From the NCBI GenBank assembly GCA_030248135.1, contig JASANC010005246.1, forward strand, positions 20,258 through 84,257: a DNA stretch of 64,000 nucleotides, in the 5' to 3' direction. The stretch comes from Theristus sp. LFF4_11. Its lineage: Eukaryota; Nematoda; Chromadorea; Monhysterida; Xyalidae. The position numbers and the translations under genes are program-made. Position 1 is the first letter of the stretch; each line of letters begins with the position of its first letter. The notes below the pieces were generated by a model, which had not been told where the DNA came from, made no database searches, and saw only the letters and a program-made list of their open reading frames with translations. Shown here piece after piece: positions 36,642 to 51,600 of this stretch.

Positions 36642-39600
36642 ATGCGTCTCACTGTGAAACTGTTAGTGCTGTTGAAGTTGCAGCTGTTACTGGTGCTATC
36701 AATTGATGTGACATCAGCGTCAGACGAAGCCGTTGAATCTGAACTGTCGTTTTGCCCAAAGCCTTGCGACTGCAATGGCCTCACGGTGCTCTGCGCTGGG
36801 CGTGCGCTCTCAAAAGTGCCAGAGAAGTTGCCGCCACAGGTGCAAAGGCTGTACGTTCCGCATTGTCATTTGATTGTCATCACTTTTTCATACCGTTTTT
36901 CTTTCCGTTTTGTGCTCTTCATTTTTTGTCATTGTGTGTTATTGCGGTGTACTGACCGGGTCCATCGTTTCAGTGACCTTCAAGACAACAACATCGTTCA
37001 CGTTCGCACGACAGACTTCGTTGGGTTGCGGAATCTAAAAGTTTTGTGAGTTTTTTCAGTGTTTTTTTAAAATGCAGCTTTATTAATTCGGTTCAGCACT
37101 GTTCACTGTTTAAACTGAGAAACAGGAAAACTGTTAGAATTGGGCTTGTTCGAACTATTATCATAGCTTGCCCATACTGGGTGTCAACAGGCAAAGAAAT
37201 AAGCATCATGCGCACAAATTTCGGTGGTGTGAATTCGGCCAGTTTCAACAAAACGATGCCAATTCAAGCTATTTCCGGTTAATTTAGAAAGATTCCTTTG
37301 TGTCATGGTCATTTTAAATATTGGTTGCAGACAACTGATGAATAATGAATTGCACACCATTGAACGGGGCGCTTTCGACGGCCTGCAAAGTCTGCAACGA
37401 CTGTAAGTAATATGCAGCGATTGAGTTTTATTGATTTGGAAACAAGCTGCATTTGTTACAAAGCGGCGATGGAAAAGTAAAGGGGTTGTGATGCTGTTTT
37501 TTTCTATTTCCGACGGCTAAATCGAAACCGATTGCGTTCACTGCCGGATGGTCTGTTCAAACACACAGTGGAACTGCATCGATTGTAAGTCATTTTTTTT
37601 TGTTTTACCCGTTTAGACCAAAATTGCACCCGATTTGTATTTGTAACATGATGTCCAACAAATGGCTGTTTCTGCCAGGTATTGACGTTGATTTAACCAA
37701 AACGAAAACCAACCATTGAAATTGGCTCGACCCTTTTGTCTGGTTTCAAAAACTACCAAAAGTGGACCTGGACTCTTTTGCATAACGACATCGTCATTGA
37801 ATTCGTAAATTTGTGACATTGAAAGCACTGCAGCAAACCAAACAAACCAGCCTGCAAATGGGTGCTGGTCAAAGTATCAGTTTTATCAAATCCAGCAAGC
37901 ACATGGCCTTTTATTTGACATTTATCTTTTTCAACTCTTGTAGTTTGGTTAGTTCAGGAACGCTAAGTGGTGGTCACGCACTGACACTTGCGCTTGTGGT
38001 TCAAAAACCGAGTTATTTGAGCGTTATAATCTGCGAAACAAACAAACAAACAATTGAAACTGCATATTATTGCAAGTCTATTTTTCGCTCGGGCTGACGC
38101 AAATAACCAATTGAAGAAATGTAACCTTTCAAACTGTTTACTCTTTTTTATTCTTGTGTGAAACAGTTTGCCCATATTTGTGCGACTCCAACTATAATGT
38201 TAGCTCAACTACTTTATTTTGCTGTCGCGTTACAATAAGATATTGAGGTTTGGAACGCACTTTTCACCCTTTTCACCTCCAACACAGCCCAGCACAGTAT
38301 GCAACAGCAGATAGCACGCTTGTGGATTTGTTTGCGCCAATTTGCAATGTAATTTCAGCAAACAAACAACGCACTTGGGAGAATATTTGGTACGCTCAAA
38401 CTTTGCGTTTAAAAGTGAAGCTGAAAGGGTTTATGGCCTGTGTAGTTTTGGTTCCTTTTTATTATCCACTTTTGTAGGGCAGTATTCTGTATTTATTTTT
38501 ACTCAACACGACAAATGCGAATTAAAGTCTCCTGAAACAGTTTCACATGTTTTATGCTGGAGGAAAAAACCCAGCCCACCAGACTGTTCTGTTCTCATGT
38601 AGACTGGTGAATCGAAAGTAAAATGATGTCTTTGAATGGTTTAACTTTTTGTATGAATTGTTATTTGTATCTTCGTGACTTAGTTTTCCTTCCCGACCAG
38701 CTGTCATTTCTGAAGATATACGTAGACCAAAAAATCCACCAACTTTAATGTCGCGTTTTTTCAGTTGCATCTGTGTATGTAGAACGAGACCTTGAACAAT
38801 TTGCCATTGATGTTCATGTTTTCATGTGATAGCGACCGAACACACTGTTTACTCAATATAACAATACTCGAGTAACAGCGCACAAAACGCAGAATACTGA
38901 TGTTCAAACGACGTGTATCGTATTCTTGACCATATTTGGCGCCCATCGGTTTGATTTATTTCAACGTTGCTGCTCGTGAGTCTTGAACTCAGTCACTTGG
39001 CACAGTGAGGGGGTGGTATGGAGAAACAGAAAAAAACGGACACGTCTAAACGGAAAATGATGGACGCTGCAGCAGAACAATGATTGATTCACGGTCAAAT
39101 GCGTTTAGGCTCGAGACACCAGCAGCACGCGCACATTGCTGCTTTGTTTATGCCGATTTTTTCTGCCGACTTCTTTTCGGAACGCGATACGAAGTTGTTT
39201 TTTTCTCAGTGGTGGATGAAGATATTATATTCTGTTATTGTTAAATTTTCTTTGATGACTTCGTTCTCGTGACGTGACTTGTTTTATTGTAACGTTTTGC
39301 GCGCTTCATTTCATTATCACCGTCACCTTGACCACCGAACTGTGTTCTGTACTGACAGGAAACGGAAAGTTTGTGCAAATGTGCGATGAATGAAGGTTGC
39401 GAGCGACTCAAACATTTCAGCAGGCTTGAGTAATTTTCTACGGAATGCCGTTTAGCGTGTGATGAAGCGGAAGCAATGCGTATGACTGGTGTCTAGGGTG
39501 TAGACTGCGATTGCTGAAGTTGTCTCAAAGGAATATATCAAAATAGTTCAAGTCATGTGTTTATTATTGACTGACGTAACGAACATACCACTTGGGCCCA

Positions 39601-42600
39601 TTAAATTATTGTGGTTTTCGTAGAATTTGTCTACAGTACTACCAACAATATGTTTATGTTTACGTTGTTATTGCTGCTGATCGTTCAATATTGCTTATCT
39701 TTTTTGCGGTCTTTTAATGGGAATATACACATGTAAACTCAGAAATAACACGTACTAACCGACATATATTTTATCTACTGCAAGCAATTGAGCGCTTTTT
39801 ATGTCATTTCGAACGTGAAATAGTAAAACAAACAGTGTGGTTTTTGCGAAAATTTTGATTGCTCTTTTGTTTCTTGCTAACGTATTCACTTGGTTGGACT
39901 ACTGAAAATGGGAAATATCGAATACTCAGAATTAAAAATACATGTCGCAGAAATGTTGACCGCCAAATTCAGATCACAAAAACTGCTTAGTGATGCGTGT
40001 AATGGTAATGATAGAACGCAGTTGAAGCAATCGCACGGATGGGCTACATGGAACAAGTTTACTTTTGACTTGAGCATGGCAGAAGTAACGCCAAAATACA
40101 GAAATATTGCTTGTAAATATGGCCATCTCGGGCAAGGGAATTCTTCTTTTATGGGTGGTGGTTTTGGAGAACGAAAAAAAATTAAAAAAACATAACAAAA
40201 ATTTGGAAGGAGAAAAGTTGTTTTGAGGCCGAATTTACGATGCACAGCGTTCAGCAAACAGAAGGACAACAATCTGCCAAAGGTCTTGTAAATTGAGCGT
40301 TTTTCGTTGCCCAATTCTGTGCTGATGTTTTTTTTCAAAAAAATGAAATTTCTTGGTAAAAAACATTGCCGCACTGTGAGTTGTCGTCGGTAAAATTCAC
40401 AAGGAGCAGTGCTAGTAACGTGTAAGCATGCGGTATTGTTGACGACTTCAGATGAGAAACAGTGTGCACGTTTTTTTCAATAAATCGTTTTTTTTGCTAG
40501 TGCCATGCTTCAATTATTTTACTGAGTCTGTCACCAACCACTCCAACATTTCATTAAATTTTAAACTCCACCAACATTCCACCGTGTGCCAGTAACAAGT
40601 ATACACCCGTCACGTCACCACATCAGCACACACGCGCGTCAGCACCAAAATACCAACGGAAACCAAAATGATTGAGCCATCAAAACGAACGAAAACCAAA
40701 AGTGCGAACCAAGACGATAAGCATCAGCACCAAACAAAACAAAAGCCAGTAACCCGAACCGGTCGGCACCAAAAAGACCATTGTCGCAAAAACATTCGTA
40801 TCGCTCTGAGATGAACCCAACAAAACGACAACTGTCAAAACGGCACGTTTAATACGCCACTCAGAAACAATAACACGCTGACACTTTGGGCCAATGCACT
40901 GCCATGGGTGTCTGTCTGTCCAATGCCGCCAGCCGGTTTCCTATGCATATGAACACCATAACAAAGTCTAAAATTCCGTTTCAATACGACACGATTTCAG
41001 TAAAGCGCATTCATAGCAAGTTCTCTAGTACGAATTTACCAATTTACAACTATTAGCGAGTAATTCGCGCATTTATCCAGACAAGCACGTTTGCACAGAA
41101 ATGTTCAGGAATGTCTGAATCGCACGAAAACCAAATCGATAACGGATTTTTTTACAACCGCTTGATATACTAAGATTCGGCGTTCGTATTGTAGTCGTAA
41201 AAAGGGGAAGTCAATGGTGTACGTCTGTCTATTCTAATAGAGTTATTAACGTTCGCAAACATTTGCCCTACGCAAAAGTCCATATCCATACGGTCGTAAT
41301 AAATGAGCTGTCAGCTGTCCTTATTCAAATGGCACACACTCACATTCACATTGTGCACACAATACTTTGTTTTGTAAAATGTCTTATTTGCCGCTGTCAA
41401 TTTAGAGAGACACAGCGTGTTTTCAGGGTTACATCAGTGTCACTCCTGGCTCCCGGTCGACGAAGCCGTTTGCATTTTTGCGAGGGTGTTGAATTACACA
41501 CGCACACAGCATGACTTAAAGACAAGTCAATAAATTTCGTTTGTTTATACACGTAAACGACGAAACACAGGTTTTCGGAGGGGGAGATCTTCCAGATGCG
41601 TGGAACTGGCTTTCAAGAAAGTGAGATGGCTCTGTTTGATATTGAATTTCTTGTCTTTTACAGTTTACGGTTTGAATTTTCTCACATGCAATTGTCAATA
41701 GATATTTGTATCAAAAATCTACTTCCCGTTCTATGACTGCAAAACGCCAAAAATCGTTGTTCAGATGCAACACTTGTGTTTGTTGCGCAGTTTTCGTGCA
41801 ACACAAGTGCAGCAGATGTTGTGGCACTTGAGCAGCCTGCGGAAACTGCTTGTTTTTGACCACTCGCCAATCATAACAAAAGTTGAAGAGCAACACTAAT
41901 CGTGCAATGACTCAATAAAACGTTTCGATTACAATGCAAACAAAAATGAGAAATGAATGTGTGCGGAAAGTAAAACTTTATTCCAAAAAACGGTCAGACT
42001 TTCTTTCACATCAGCAAATTTTGTTGGTTTATAATTTGAATGATAAACTTGACACAATCGAGCTCGGATTTTACGTTTCTTATTCTGTGCCATGAAACTC
42101 GGTCGCAGCCTGTGAACGATTTTGAACAAGAGCAAAATACTTTCCCGCAAATTCAGCTGCGTGATTATCTTATCAGACAAGAGAGGCGGCAAAAAACATT
42201 ATTCATTTCAAAAGTCACAAAGATTGATTGACAGGTTTTGAACATCGCACACAACACGACACCTCTTGTTCAACTTCAACCTTTGTCGGGGCGCCCACTA
42301 TTTGTCTTCGAAAGTCCCGCGACGCAACGCGCATCTGTGCATTTTCGTTGCTTTGTGTGTTTATGAGTTTTCCCAAATTTCGGCGGTGCAAATGTTTGTG
42401 ATTTTTTTAAAGATTTTTTTGTAAAGTGTGGATTTTTTTATTTTCATTAATTGAAATTGTGTTGGATTACTGCTGATTCTTCATTGTCATTCAGTGAACG
42501 AAACAAAACGTAAAGCCAGAGCCGATTTGGTGTTATAATGCCATATGACCAAATTTTGGGCTATTTTGGCTCGAGCAGGACAGGATTAGGACACTTGTAG

Positions 42601-45600
42601 TCAGTAAATCCCTTTTTCTTGAAATACGATGCATAAAATCTAAAATCCTTCGTGCGCGACTCACGAGGATACTGTATGCATGGACAATTGCGTGCATTCA
42701 TGTTAATGGGCATATTTTATAAGAGCATCACATGCTCTGCTACTGAAATCGTACTCAGGGTTGAAGTGATCTTCCGTGAGATTCTCAATTATTGCAAATT
42801 GAACGCGAAATAGAGTTCAGAGATGCCATTGCGACGGACTGCGATTGGTTATATCGACGCGGGGAAAAAAAATGTCTGGAGAATCCACTTCGGTGGTTCA
42901 ATGGGCACTCAATGAGTGTGTTTGCTGTTTTTTGGAACCCGGAAAACTAAAATTCATTTGGTTTTCATTGTACATACTTTTATGCATACTTTCTTGTACC
43001 GCTCCGTTTTTTCTGGAATATGGTGCCTAAAGTGACCACAAAACCGCACATAACCGCAAATGTGTAAATAACGAACAAACAGGCGTATCCGAATACGACA
43101 GTAGTGACGATAATAAATCCTAATGATAACAATCAGACCCAATAGACGGACACTGAATTCGGTGGCCATATTTTCCGCGTTGACATTGAGCAAGATGTTT
43201 GTGTATCGTGCACCGTATGTACCAAACTTGTGTATCTGTTGCTGCATATACATTTACATACAAAAATACGGGGGCATTTCTGTGTGTACACAAGTGGTTG
43301 CAATATGTCTGTGACAATTGCCAACTGTGTTACAGGGGGACACAAGAAACTTTGCGGCTGGGAAATGTTTTCAAATAATTTGGCGAAGCGAAAAAGTGAC
43401 AAAGCACAAGCAAGCCGACCCAACTCTTAAAAAACGGAATGTTTCAGAACGGTCAGATTTCAAACGCGTGAAACAAGTTTTGCTTTTGCTTCTCTCACGT
43501 CGTTTTCGTTTGCAATCAGCGATACTTTTAAAACACCTTGTTTTCTTGCATAGTCAACACTGAAACTTGCATGATCAATGTGAAACGGATTTGCACATGC
43601 AGATTTGTATACACCCTGTTGATCAGTGACAAAATCGTGGAAAACACACTGACTGACAAATAAACTGTTTTTTGTAATGTGTGATCAAGCAATGGGAAAA
43701 TGTTCAAACGTGATGTGATAAGCATCTTTGATCGGAAAATCTGTCCGTTCAAGATGTTCGCAGTTTACCACCCCGCAGTTAGGTCATCCTGGGTAAACGT
43801 AAGGGAACAAGAATAAAAAGCATGAAACAACAAAATAATGCGAAAAACAGCTTGCGGGAGCAAGACATACAAGTTGAACAAGACTATTCCAAATAGTTTT
43901 TATTTGTTTACTTATTTTTTTATTTAATAACTAAGTTTGTCTTTACTTACAGAGACCTATCGCACAATCTGCTGACGATCCTGCAGTGGCATGCGATGGC
44001 TGGACCAAGAAAAATAAAAAATCTGTTAGTGAATTTTTTGGTCTGAAAACAGAAAACAAACTCATGTTCAATCAAACTACGTTAAACTTTGTTTAACCAA
44101 AACAGTTTTCTTTCAGTCAACTCGATAATAACTTTTTGACGTGCATCGATGATGAAGTGTTGCGGAATCAAACTGAAATTGAAATTATGTTCGTTGGTTT
44201 TTTGAATTTATATTTGATTAAAATTAATTGAAGTTACGAAATAAACAAAGTACTGTTTCTGCAGCACACTCAACAACAACAACCTCACGACGCTCAACGG
44301 CCAGGTGTTCGACCAAATGTCCAATCTCAGAACACTGTAAGTTTTTAGATTAAAAAAATTCTTCCACAATCTTTCCCATTTGTCCACAAAGTTCCTAGTT
44401 TTGAATTATCCATTTTGAAAATGATGTTTTTTTGTTTTTGTTGTTCAACACATCAGTCAGTTATTTTTGTGAAGCATTTACAGTCGGTTGCATGAGAATC
44501 AGTGGCTGTGCGACTGCCAACTGAAAGCGCTGGTGCAGTTCATTCAGTCTGAGACTCGCTTCGCCCGCAACATCCGCTGTTCCGCGCCGCATTATCTGGC
44601 CGTTGGTTTTTATTTCAACACCAAAAAATAAGCCCAGGGCTGCCTATGCTACACCGGGTATCTATGGCTTGTCCTAGCTCAGTCCATAGCCTTATTTTTA
44701 CGTGAAGACTATTTTACTGTATCCCCGAGTGAAAGTTTTACATACACAACAACAGAAACATCCAGCATTTCAAACAGTTCTTCATTTTCTTGCATTTTCA
44801 GGGGCATCAGTTGGAGTGGCCAGCCATTGTGCCACTGTTGATGTGCACTGGTCGGCAGGCGCCTTCATCGGCCGCACAGTCCAGCTGCTCCAACAGGCCC
44901 ATCTGTCCACCAGCGTGCACTTGCACCGGTAAAACCAGCGCTGTTTTCACGTCGTTGCAACGCATTAGAGATTGGTTTGACAAAAAAATGAAAAAGACAC
45001 TTTTTAAAATCTTGTTCACCAATTCATAACAAGAAACCTGACAGCAACGCTGGAACGGGGTTTTCGTTTCAGCTGCTGAAATCAAGTTTTTCGCTAAAAT
45101 AAATAAATCGCTTATAACGATCTTCGCACTTTGTCCAGAAACGACGGTCGATTGCCGCAGCCGAGGTCTTGCTCATATTCCGAAGAATTTGCCGTCCGAC
45201 ATCACTGAATTGTGTGTTTGATTTAAAATTTTAAAAAAGACTAAAACGATTGATAGATTAAGCAATTTTTTGATTCTCTGTTTTTATTGCAGGCGATTAG
45301 AACAAAACGACATCAGCTATGTGCCAACCCGGTCGTTTGAGTATCTGAAATCATTGCGGAGACTGTTAGTTTCAGTTGGACACAGTTTTCTTCTGACTAG
45401 AAAAAAAACTGTTTGATTAACAGTAAATTTATTGCTTTTGTTTTCTGCAGAGATCTCAGCAACAACAAAATTGAAGAAATTGCACCTAACGCGTTTGACG
45501 GGCTCGACGCACTGACCTCATTGTGAGCGCTGCTCGTTCGTTGGTTTCTTTTTTTTTGCTTTTTAAGATCTTGATAATGATTTTCTGATGGTTGAATTCC

Positions 45601-48600
45601 TTTAGAGTGCTTTACGGCAATAAATTGGTCCAGCTGCCCAGTAGCGCGTTCCGTGGGTTGAAAAATCTTCAGCTTTTGTGGGTTCATTCAATTTATAATT
45701 TTTCAAGTTTTTAATCGTAGTTTGTTAAATAATTTTTTTCAGTACAAAACTTTGCAACCGACTGATTTTGAAAGCCTACACTGTATTTTATCTTCCTTTT
45801 TTTCAGACTACTGAATGCCAACCGATTGCAGTGCATCCGTTACGACACGTTCTCCGAGTTGACCAACCTGAATCTGTTGTATGTTTTGTGAACTGTATTT
45901 TTGTTTTGAAACAGATTTGTAATTATATACTGAAAAGCTACGCAAATACAGGTCACTGTATGACAACAACATCAAATCGCTTGGCAACGGAACCCTGAAC
46001 GCACTGAAGAATCTTCAAACACTGTACGTTAGAATAGCAATGACAAAAACGTATTTATCAAATTTGTATTCAATTCAATTCAATTGAATCAACAAAAACC
46101 AATAGAAGGTTTGGGGATTTGGTTTTTTTAAGCGGGGTTGGGGGCTGTGAGCCTAGTTAGGCAGGCGCGGGAGAACTGAGTAAGGGGAGGAAAAAACCTA
46201 ACGACGATGATAGCGATGAGCAAAATTGTCGATTTAGGTTCTTTCTTACTGAAGGCATTGTAAGATTAGAATCAGAAGAAGTAGTGACAAAGATGTTTGA
46301 GCGAATCAAATCGTTAAACCGAAAAAGCGAACCGGTAAACTGTTTTCAAAATTGTCAGCCATCTTGCACGGAATCCACTGGTGTGCGACTGCAATCTGCG
46401 CTGGCTTGGCGAGCATCTGCAGACGCAGCCGATTGAGACCAGTGGCGCGCGCTGTGAACGCCCCGAGCGCGTCAAACGCCGTCGACTGGCGCAGTTGCAG
46501 CCGGCCAAGTATCGTTGCAAAGGTACTGCATCTCGTATTTTCCGGCACTTGCCCGCAGATTACAGCAATAATTTTAATGAAAAACGCGATTGGAATGTGT
46601 TGGAAGACTTACTTTTTACCACAAACAATGATTGGTATCCAGATGCAATGATGTTTTGATTATCAGTCAGATTCTGTTTGCATTCAATTTGTTTCACCCA
46701 ATCCCACCTCGACGCGATTACGTACCTTTCTTGTTTTCAAATTTCGCTGTGACAGTTTTTCGCCGTGTCTTGCACTGCATTGTCCCTATGAGCACAAATT
46801 GCTGCAGGCTCCGAGCGGCACGTCACTGCCGGCGCCGGCGAGTGTCGCCTCGACCACGAGTGTCCGGTGGCGTGCAAATGCGAGCACACTACGATCGACT
46901 GCAGTGGCGCAGGTAAACGCCAGCTGATTGTTACCGCTCGTGGCCTGGTGGTAGTGCGTTCGACTACAGTCTGTGCGCTCGGAGGATCGAGCCCCGCCGA
47001 GGGGTGTATAGGCAGTTAATGTCAGAGAAAACACGATGGGCGCCCTACTCAATGGCGTTCTGTACGCTTCTCTGGATAAGCCCCGGCTAAAAACATCGCC
47101 TAAAAATCACAACAACAACAACCACAACAACAAAAAGCTGTTGTGAAAACAGCTGAGATATCAGTCGAAGTTGGCGGAACATGAAATGTTGCTGCTGATG
47201 ATGAAATCATAATGAACTGACATGCTGCTGAGCGCGCAGATCTACTCACGTGGCCCCGTCCGATGCCCCGGTTTGTGACGCACTTGAGCATGGCCGACAA
47301 TCGACTGGCCGCCGTTGACGAGGCAGACGTGTTCATGGGACTGAATGCGCTGCGAACGCTGTGCGTCACACACTGCTGCTATTTGTGATCATTGATTGCT
47401 TGTTGCTGTTCAACTCGCAGTCCACTGTTGCTGCAACACTCACATTTTTGTCTCTGTTTTTGCTGCTTGCAGAAATCTGAGCGGAAATTCGATCGAAACA
47501 GTCGCGGTTGCAGTGTTTGAAGGCGCTACGAATCTCGAGACGATGTTCGTTGAATTTGTTTCGCTTCGAGTGTCAATTGCATTCTCTAGCGCTGGACTAA
47601 GGAAAACGTTACTCCATACTTGGGTTGAAGTGTTACAAAAGACAATTGATTTTACAAAAGAAAGTTAGATTAAGGTCTAGCGGAGTAAAAAACATAGTGG
47701 AGCACTTTTCAAAAGTTTTTCACAGTGTGACGGTGACCAGTTCTTTTTTTTCTCGGGAAAATCTCTGTATTTTTTCTTTATTCCAGTGATCTTAGTCGAA
47801 ATGAGTTGACCGAAATCAATGCTGATATGTTTGCGGGAGTTCGAAAACTACGTCATCTGTAAGTGAGGCAAAAGGTTTACTGCTTTCCATTGCACAATTT
47901 GCTAAACAAGCTTGATATTCGTTGCTAACAAGTTTCTCAACTTATCCTTTCTTTGTCACTGTTAACGTGCACTTGCCACTTCCTGTAGATGTTAGCAAAT
48001 GTTCAGTCCAGTTTTTATCAGTGGTAGTATACAGAACTCAACGTTGCACATATTCTGCTGGCTTTTGCATATTTTTCCAACAGTTGCATGCTTCAGGACA
48101 TAATATATCCCATTTTTGAACGTGCTTCTGTCTCAAATTGATTTGTGTAGCTTTAGAGCTTTTGCGTTGTTTTCAATTTCAGCAATGTTAGTGCCAACCG
48201 CATCGTTGGAGTGGAGCCGAATACATTCAGTACAAACAGCGAACTTGAATTACTGTAAGCAATGCACCAGCACCACGTCGACTGCACTCTCTTTAATGCT
48301 CTGTTCTCTGAGCTTTTTTTGCTTGCTGTGTTTCACCATTGCACACACGAGTTTCCATTGTGATTCTTGTTTTGTTTTCATGTGACAGGTTTTCTTGATG
48401 TTTTTGATTTCTTGTTTTCTCGTGCAGATCTCTGTCGTTCAACCGTATCAGATGCATCGCTCCGGGAACTTTCGACGAGCTCAATGCACTGCAAGATTTG
48501 TAAGTCGAAAGAGCTGCGCCTACACCCACTTTATATTTTGCAATGCGTTTTTTAACTGTTCGGCTATTCTTGAACAATGAAACCGCAAAAACATTGTTTC

Positions 48601-51600
48601 AACACCAAGCGCAAACCGTGTCTTATTCAGATATTTGAACGGCAATGAGTTCGTGTGCAATTGTCACATGGATTGGTTTGTCAACTTTCTCAACTCAAAA
48701 GACGCAATGATCAAAGGTCAACCGGAATGTGCAGAGCCGTCCGACTTGAGTGGATCGCAAATTAAATATGTGAATCTGAGAGAGCTACGCTGTGATAATG
48801 GTGAGTCAGTAGTGGGTTTGAGCAAATCAGTTCGTGAAATGTGTCCGAAGAATTGTTCTTTCGATACATGTTCCGTTCCGGTTTTTCAGCCAGTCAATAA
48901 ATCTCTGTTGAACCGATGTGGCTACATTTAGTTTGGAGAACATTTTCGCTTTTGTGTCCTTTTGAGAACACGCAGCAACACCGTCGACGTGCCTCGCCGG
49001 CGGCCGCTACTGTCCGTCCGGCTGCAGCTGCGCCGGCACCGTGGTGCGCTGCTCTGCCAGTGCACTGACGTCGTTTCCGGTCGGCATTCCGACGGACACC
49101 GCCGAGCTGTACCTGGACAACAACGAGATCGAGCAGCTGCCGGCGCACTTGCTCAACACGCTCAGTAAACTCGTGAAATTGTGCGTCCCCGCGCGGTTGT
49201 GGTAGTCTGCGTTTATGAGTGAATCATGGTTTGTGAATGCGTGCGTGTTGCAGGGACCTCAGCAACAATCGAATCAATGTGCTCGAAAATGACTCCATGA
49301 GCAATCTGACTCAACTGAACACCCTGTAACAGTTTTGCGCGTTTTGTTGTTAGCTGATCACAAACGGAATGAAATCCCCATGTACGTACTGCCTTTAGAA
49401 TCCTGAGTTTCAACAAACTGCAATGCATCGAGCCGCGCGCGTTTGCTGGCCTCCGATCTCTGCGCATCCTGTCGCTGCATTCGAATGACATTTCGGAACT
49501 GCCCGAATCGGCGTTTCACACAATCAAGAGCACACTCACTCACATGTGAGTAACTCCGAAATTTTGTGTGCAGTTTTCAGTTTTTCAATGTTCCATTTTA
49601 ATGCGACCAATGACTGTTTCTTTTGCGATTCAGCGCGCTCGGAGCGAACCCATTGTACTGCGACTGTGGGCTGCAATGGCTGAGCACCTGGGTGAAACGG
49701 CAGTACGTTGAGCCGGGCATTGCGCGCTGTGAGCAGCCGAAACGACTCGACCAGCAGCTCGTGCTCACTGCGCCGACCGAGCAATTTGTGTACGTTTGTG
49801 TGGCATGATGACGTTTAGGCTTTGAAAAGTATGAAAGCAACGAAGATGCGTTGGCAAATTCAGCTGTGATGACCAACTCGAGACGAAGCCGCTGCACGTG
49901 CGCTCAAAATGCGACGCTTGCGTCACGGAGCCGTGCGGCACGCACGGCCGCTGCGAACGGCGCTCATCGCGGACGAACGCCGCCGAACGATACCAGTGTC
50001 GCTGTGAGCCCGGCTGGCACGGCACGAACTGCGAGGCGGCCATCGACGCCTGCTACGGACAGCCGTGCAGCAATGACGCCACCTGTGTCGCGTTGCCGCC
50101 GCACGGACGATTCCGGTGCGGCGACTGCAATGAAAACTGCCTTTATTGTTTTTGTGTAACATCATGAAAATTGTGAAAATCAAAAATTTTTATTCGAAAA
50201 AAACCGTCTTCTAAAATCAAAAATTTCCATTCAGAGAAAAACCGTTTTGCGTTGCCCGATGAGTTCAGGTGCGACTGCGCGAAAGGCTTCGCGGGCGTGC
50301 GCTGCGAGACGAACGTGGACGACTGCGAGGGGCACCAGTGTCGCAACGGCGCCACCTGCGTCGATCTCGTCAACGACTACCGATGCGAGTGCGCCTTCGG
50401 CTACACCGGCTGGGACTGCGGCAAAACGATCGAGTTCTGCTCGACACAGTTCAATCCGTGCAAAAATGGAGCCGTCTGTGTGCCGAAGCAGCTCGGATAC
50501 AAGTGCGACGCTTTCGTTGTTTCCGCTCGTTCCGGTTTTATTTGTCCGCGTGTGCAACCGCGTTTGCTTTCACAGGTGCGTCTGTGCGCTCGGGTTCACC
50601 GGTCGCAACTGCACGGAGAACGTCGACGACTGTGCGGAAAACCTTTGCCAAAATGATGGAATTTGCGTGGTTAGGCAATTTTTTGAACTGTTCAATTTCA
50701 TTTTCTCCAGCGCACTGCACATACAGTATACTGTAGATGTAAACGTTTCGATCTGCAGGATGGCATCAATTCGTACACGTGCCGCTGTAAGAACGGCTAC
50801 AACGGGCGCTTCTGTGAAATACCGCCAATTTCAAATGCCCTCTACCCGCGAACATCGCCGTGTCACGAGCACACGTGCGCGCATGTGAGTCCATCGAAAA
50901 TAATAGTTTAGAGAAGAATATCGCTTTGAAGTTGCTGCTTCCATATCGATTCGAGAACCCGAAGGTACTAAATTCTGGTGCAACCTTTTTCGACGCCTGT
51001 GGGTCGCGTGCGCCAGGGCTTCCCACTAGAGACCAAGCACACCTCTATGTGGCGGCCTATGTTTGGGCACACCTGCAGTGCTTGCCACTCAGCCGTGTTC
51101 TTGTGTGCTGCGCAGGGTTTCTGTCTGGCGCAGCAGCACAACGACTCCTCGGAGACAGCGGTGCTGTGCGAGTGCGCCACTGGCTACGCCGGAGAGCGCT
51201 GCGAGCGGCTGCAGTCGGTCGGCGTGTCGAGCGCAGAATCGAGCTTCGTCGAGGCCGACCCGTGGCCGCTCGGCGCCGCCGCCGGCAATCTGACGTTCAC
51301 CATCGCAACGCAAAAGTCAACCGGTCAGTCATCAACCTTTCTATTATTACATTGACGGGCTTGGAAATGGGGTGAAACTCGACGCGCCTGTGTTGTCCGA
51401 TTTTGCTTGGACTAAATGATCGCGACGACCTTTCTAAACATTCACAGTGTACATATCTGCAGGGGTTCTCGCGTACTATGGTTCGCAAGAGGCGTTTGTG
51501 GCGGCAGAGCTATTCGATGGACACGTCAAAGTAGCTGTTGACGTCGGCAACCACCCGGCCAGCCACTTGTACAGCTTCGTTCGTGGTCGGTGTCGTTGCG

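Noticed and set aside
39886..40374. Overlapping ORFs on both strands in Slit intron 4, up to 162 residues
   Set aside because: No domain, no signal, no splice-consistent partner, and both strands open equally; treated as chance.
46941..46994. Possible functional tRNA gene
   Set aside because: Box motifs are present but the acceptor stem and anticodon arm do not pair convincingly, and a SINE-like body and tail follow.
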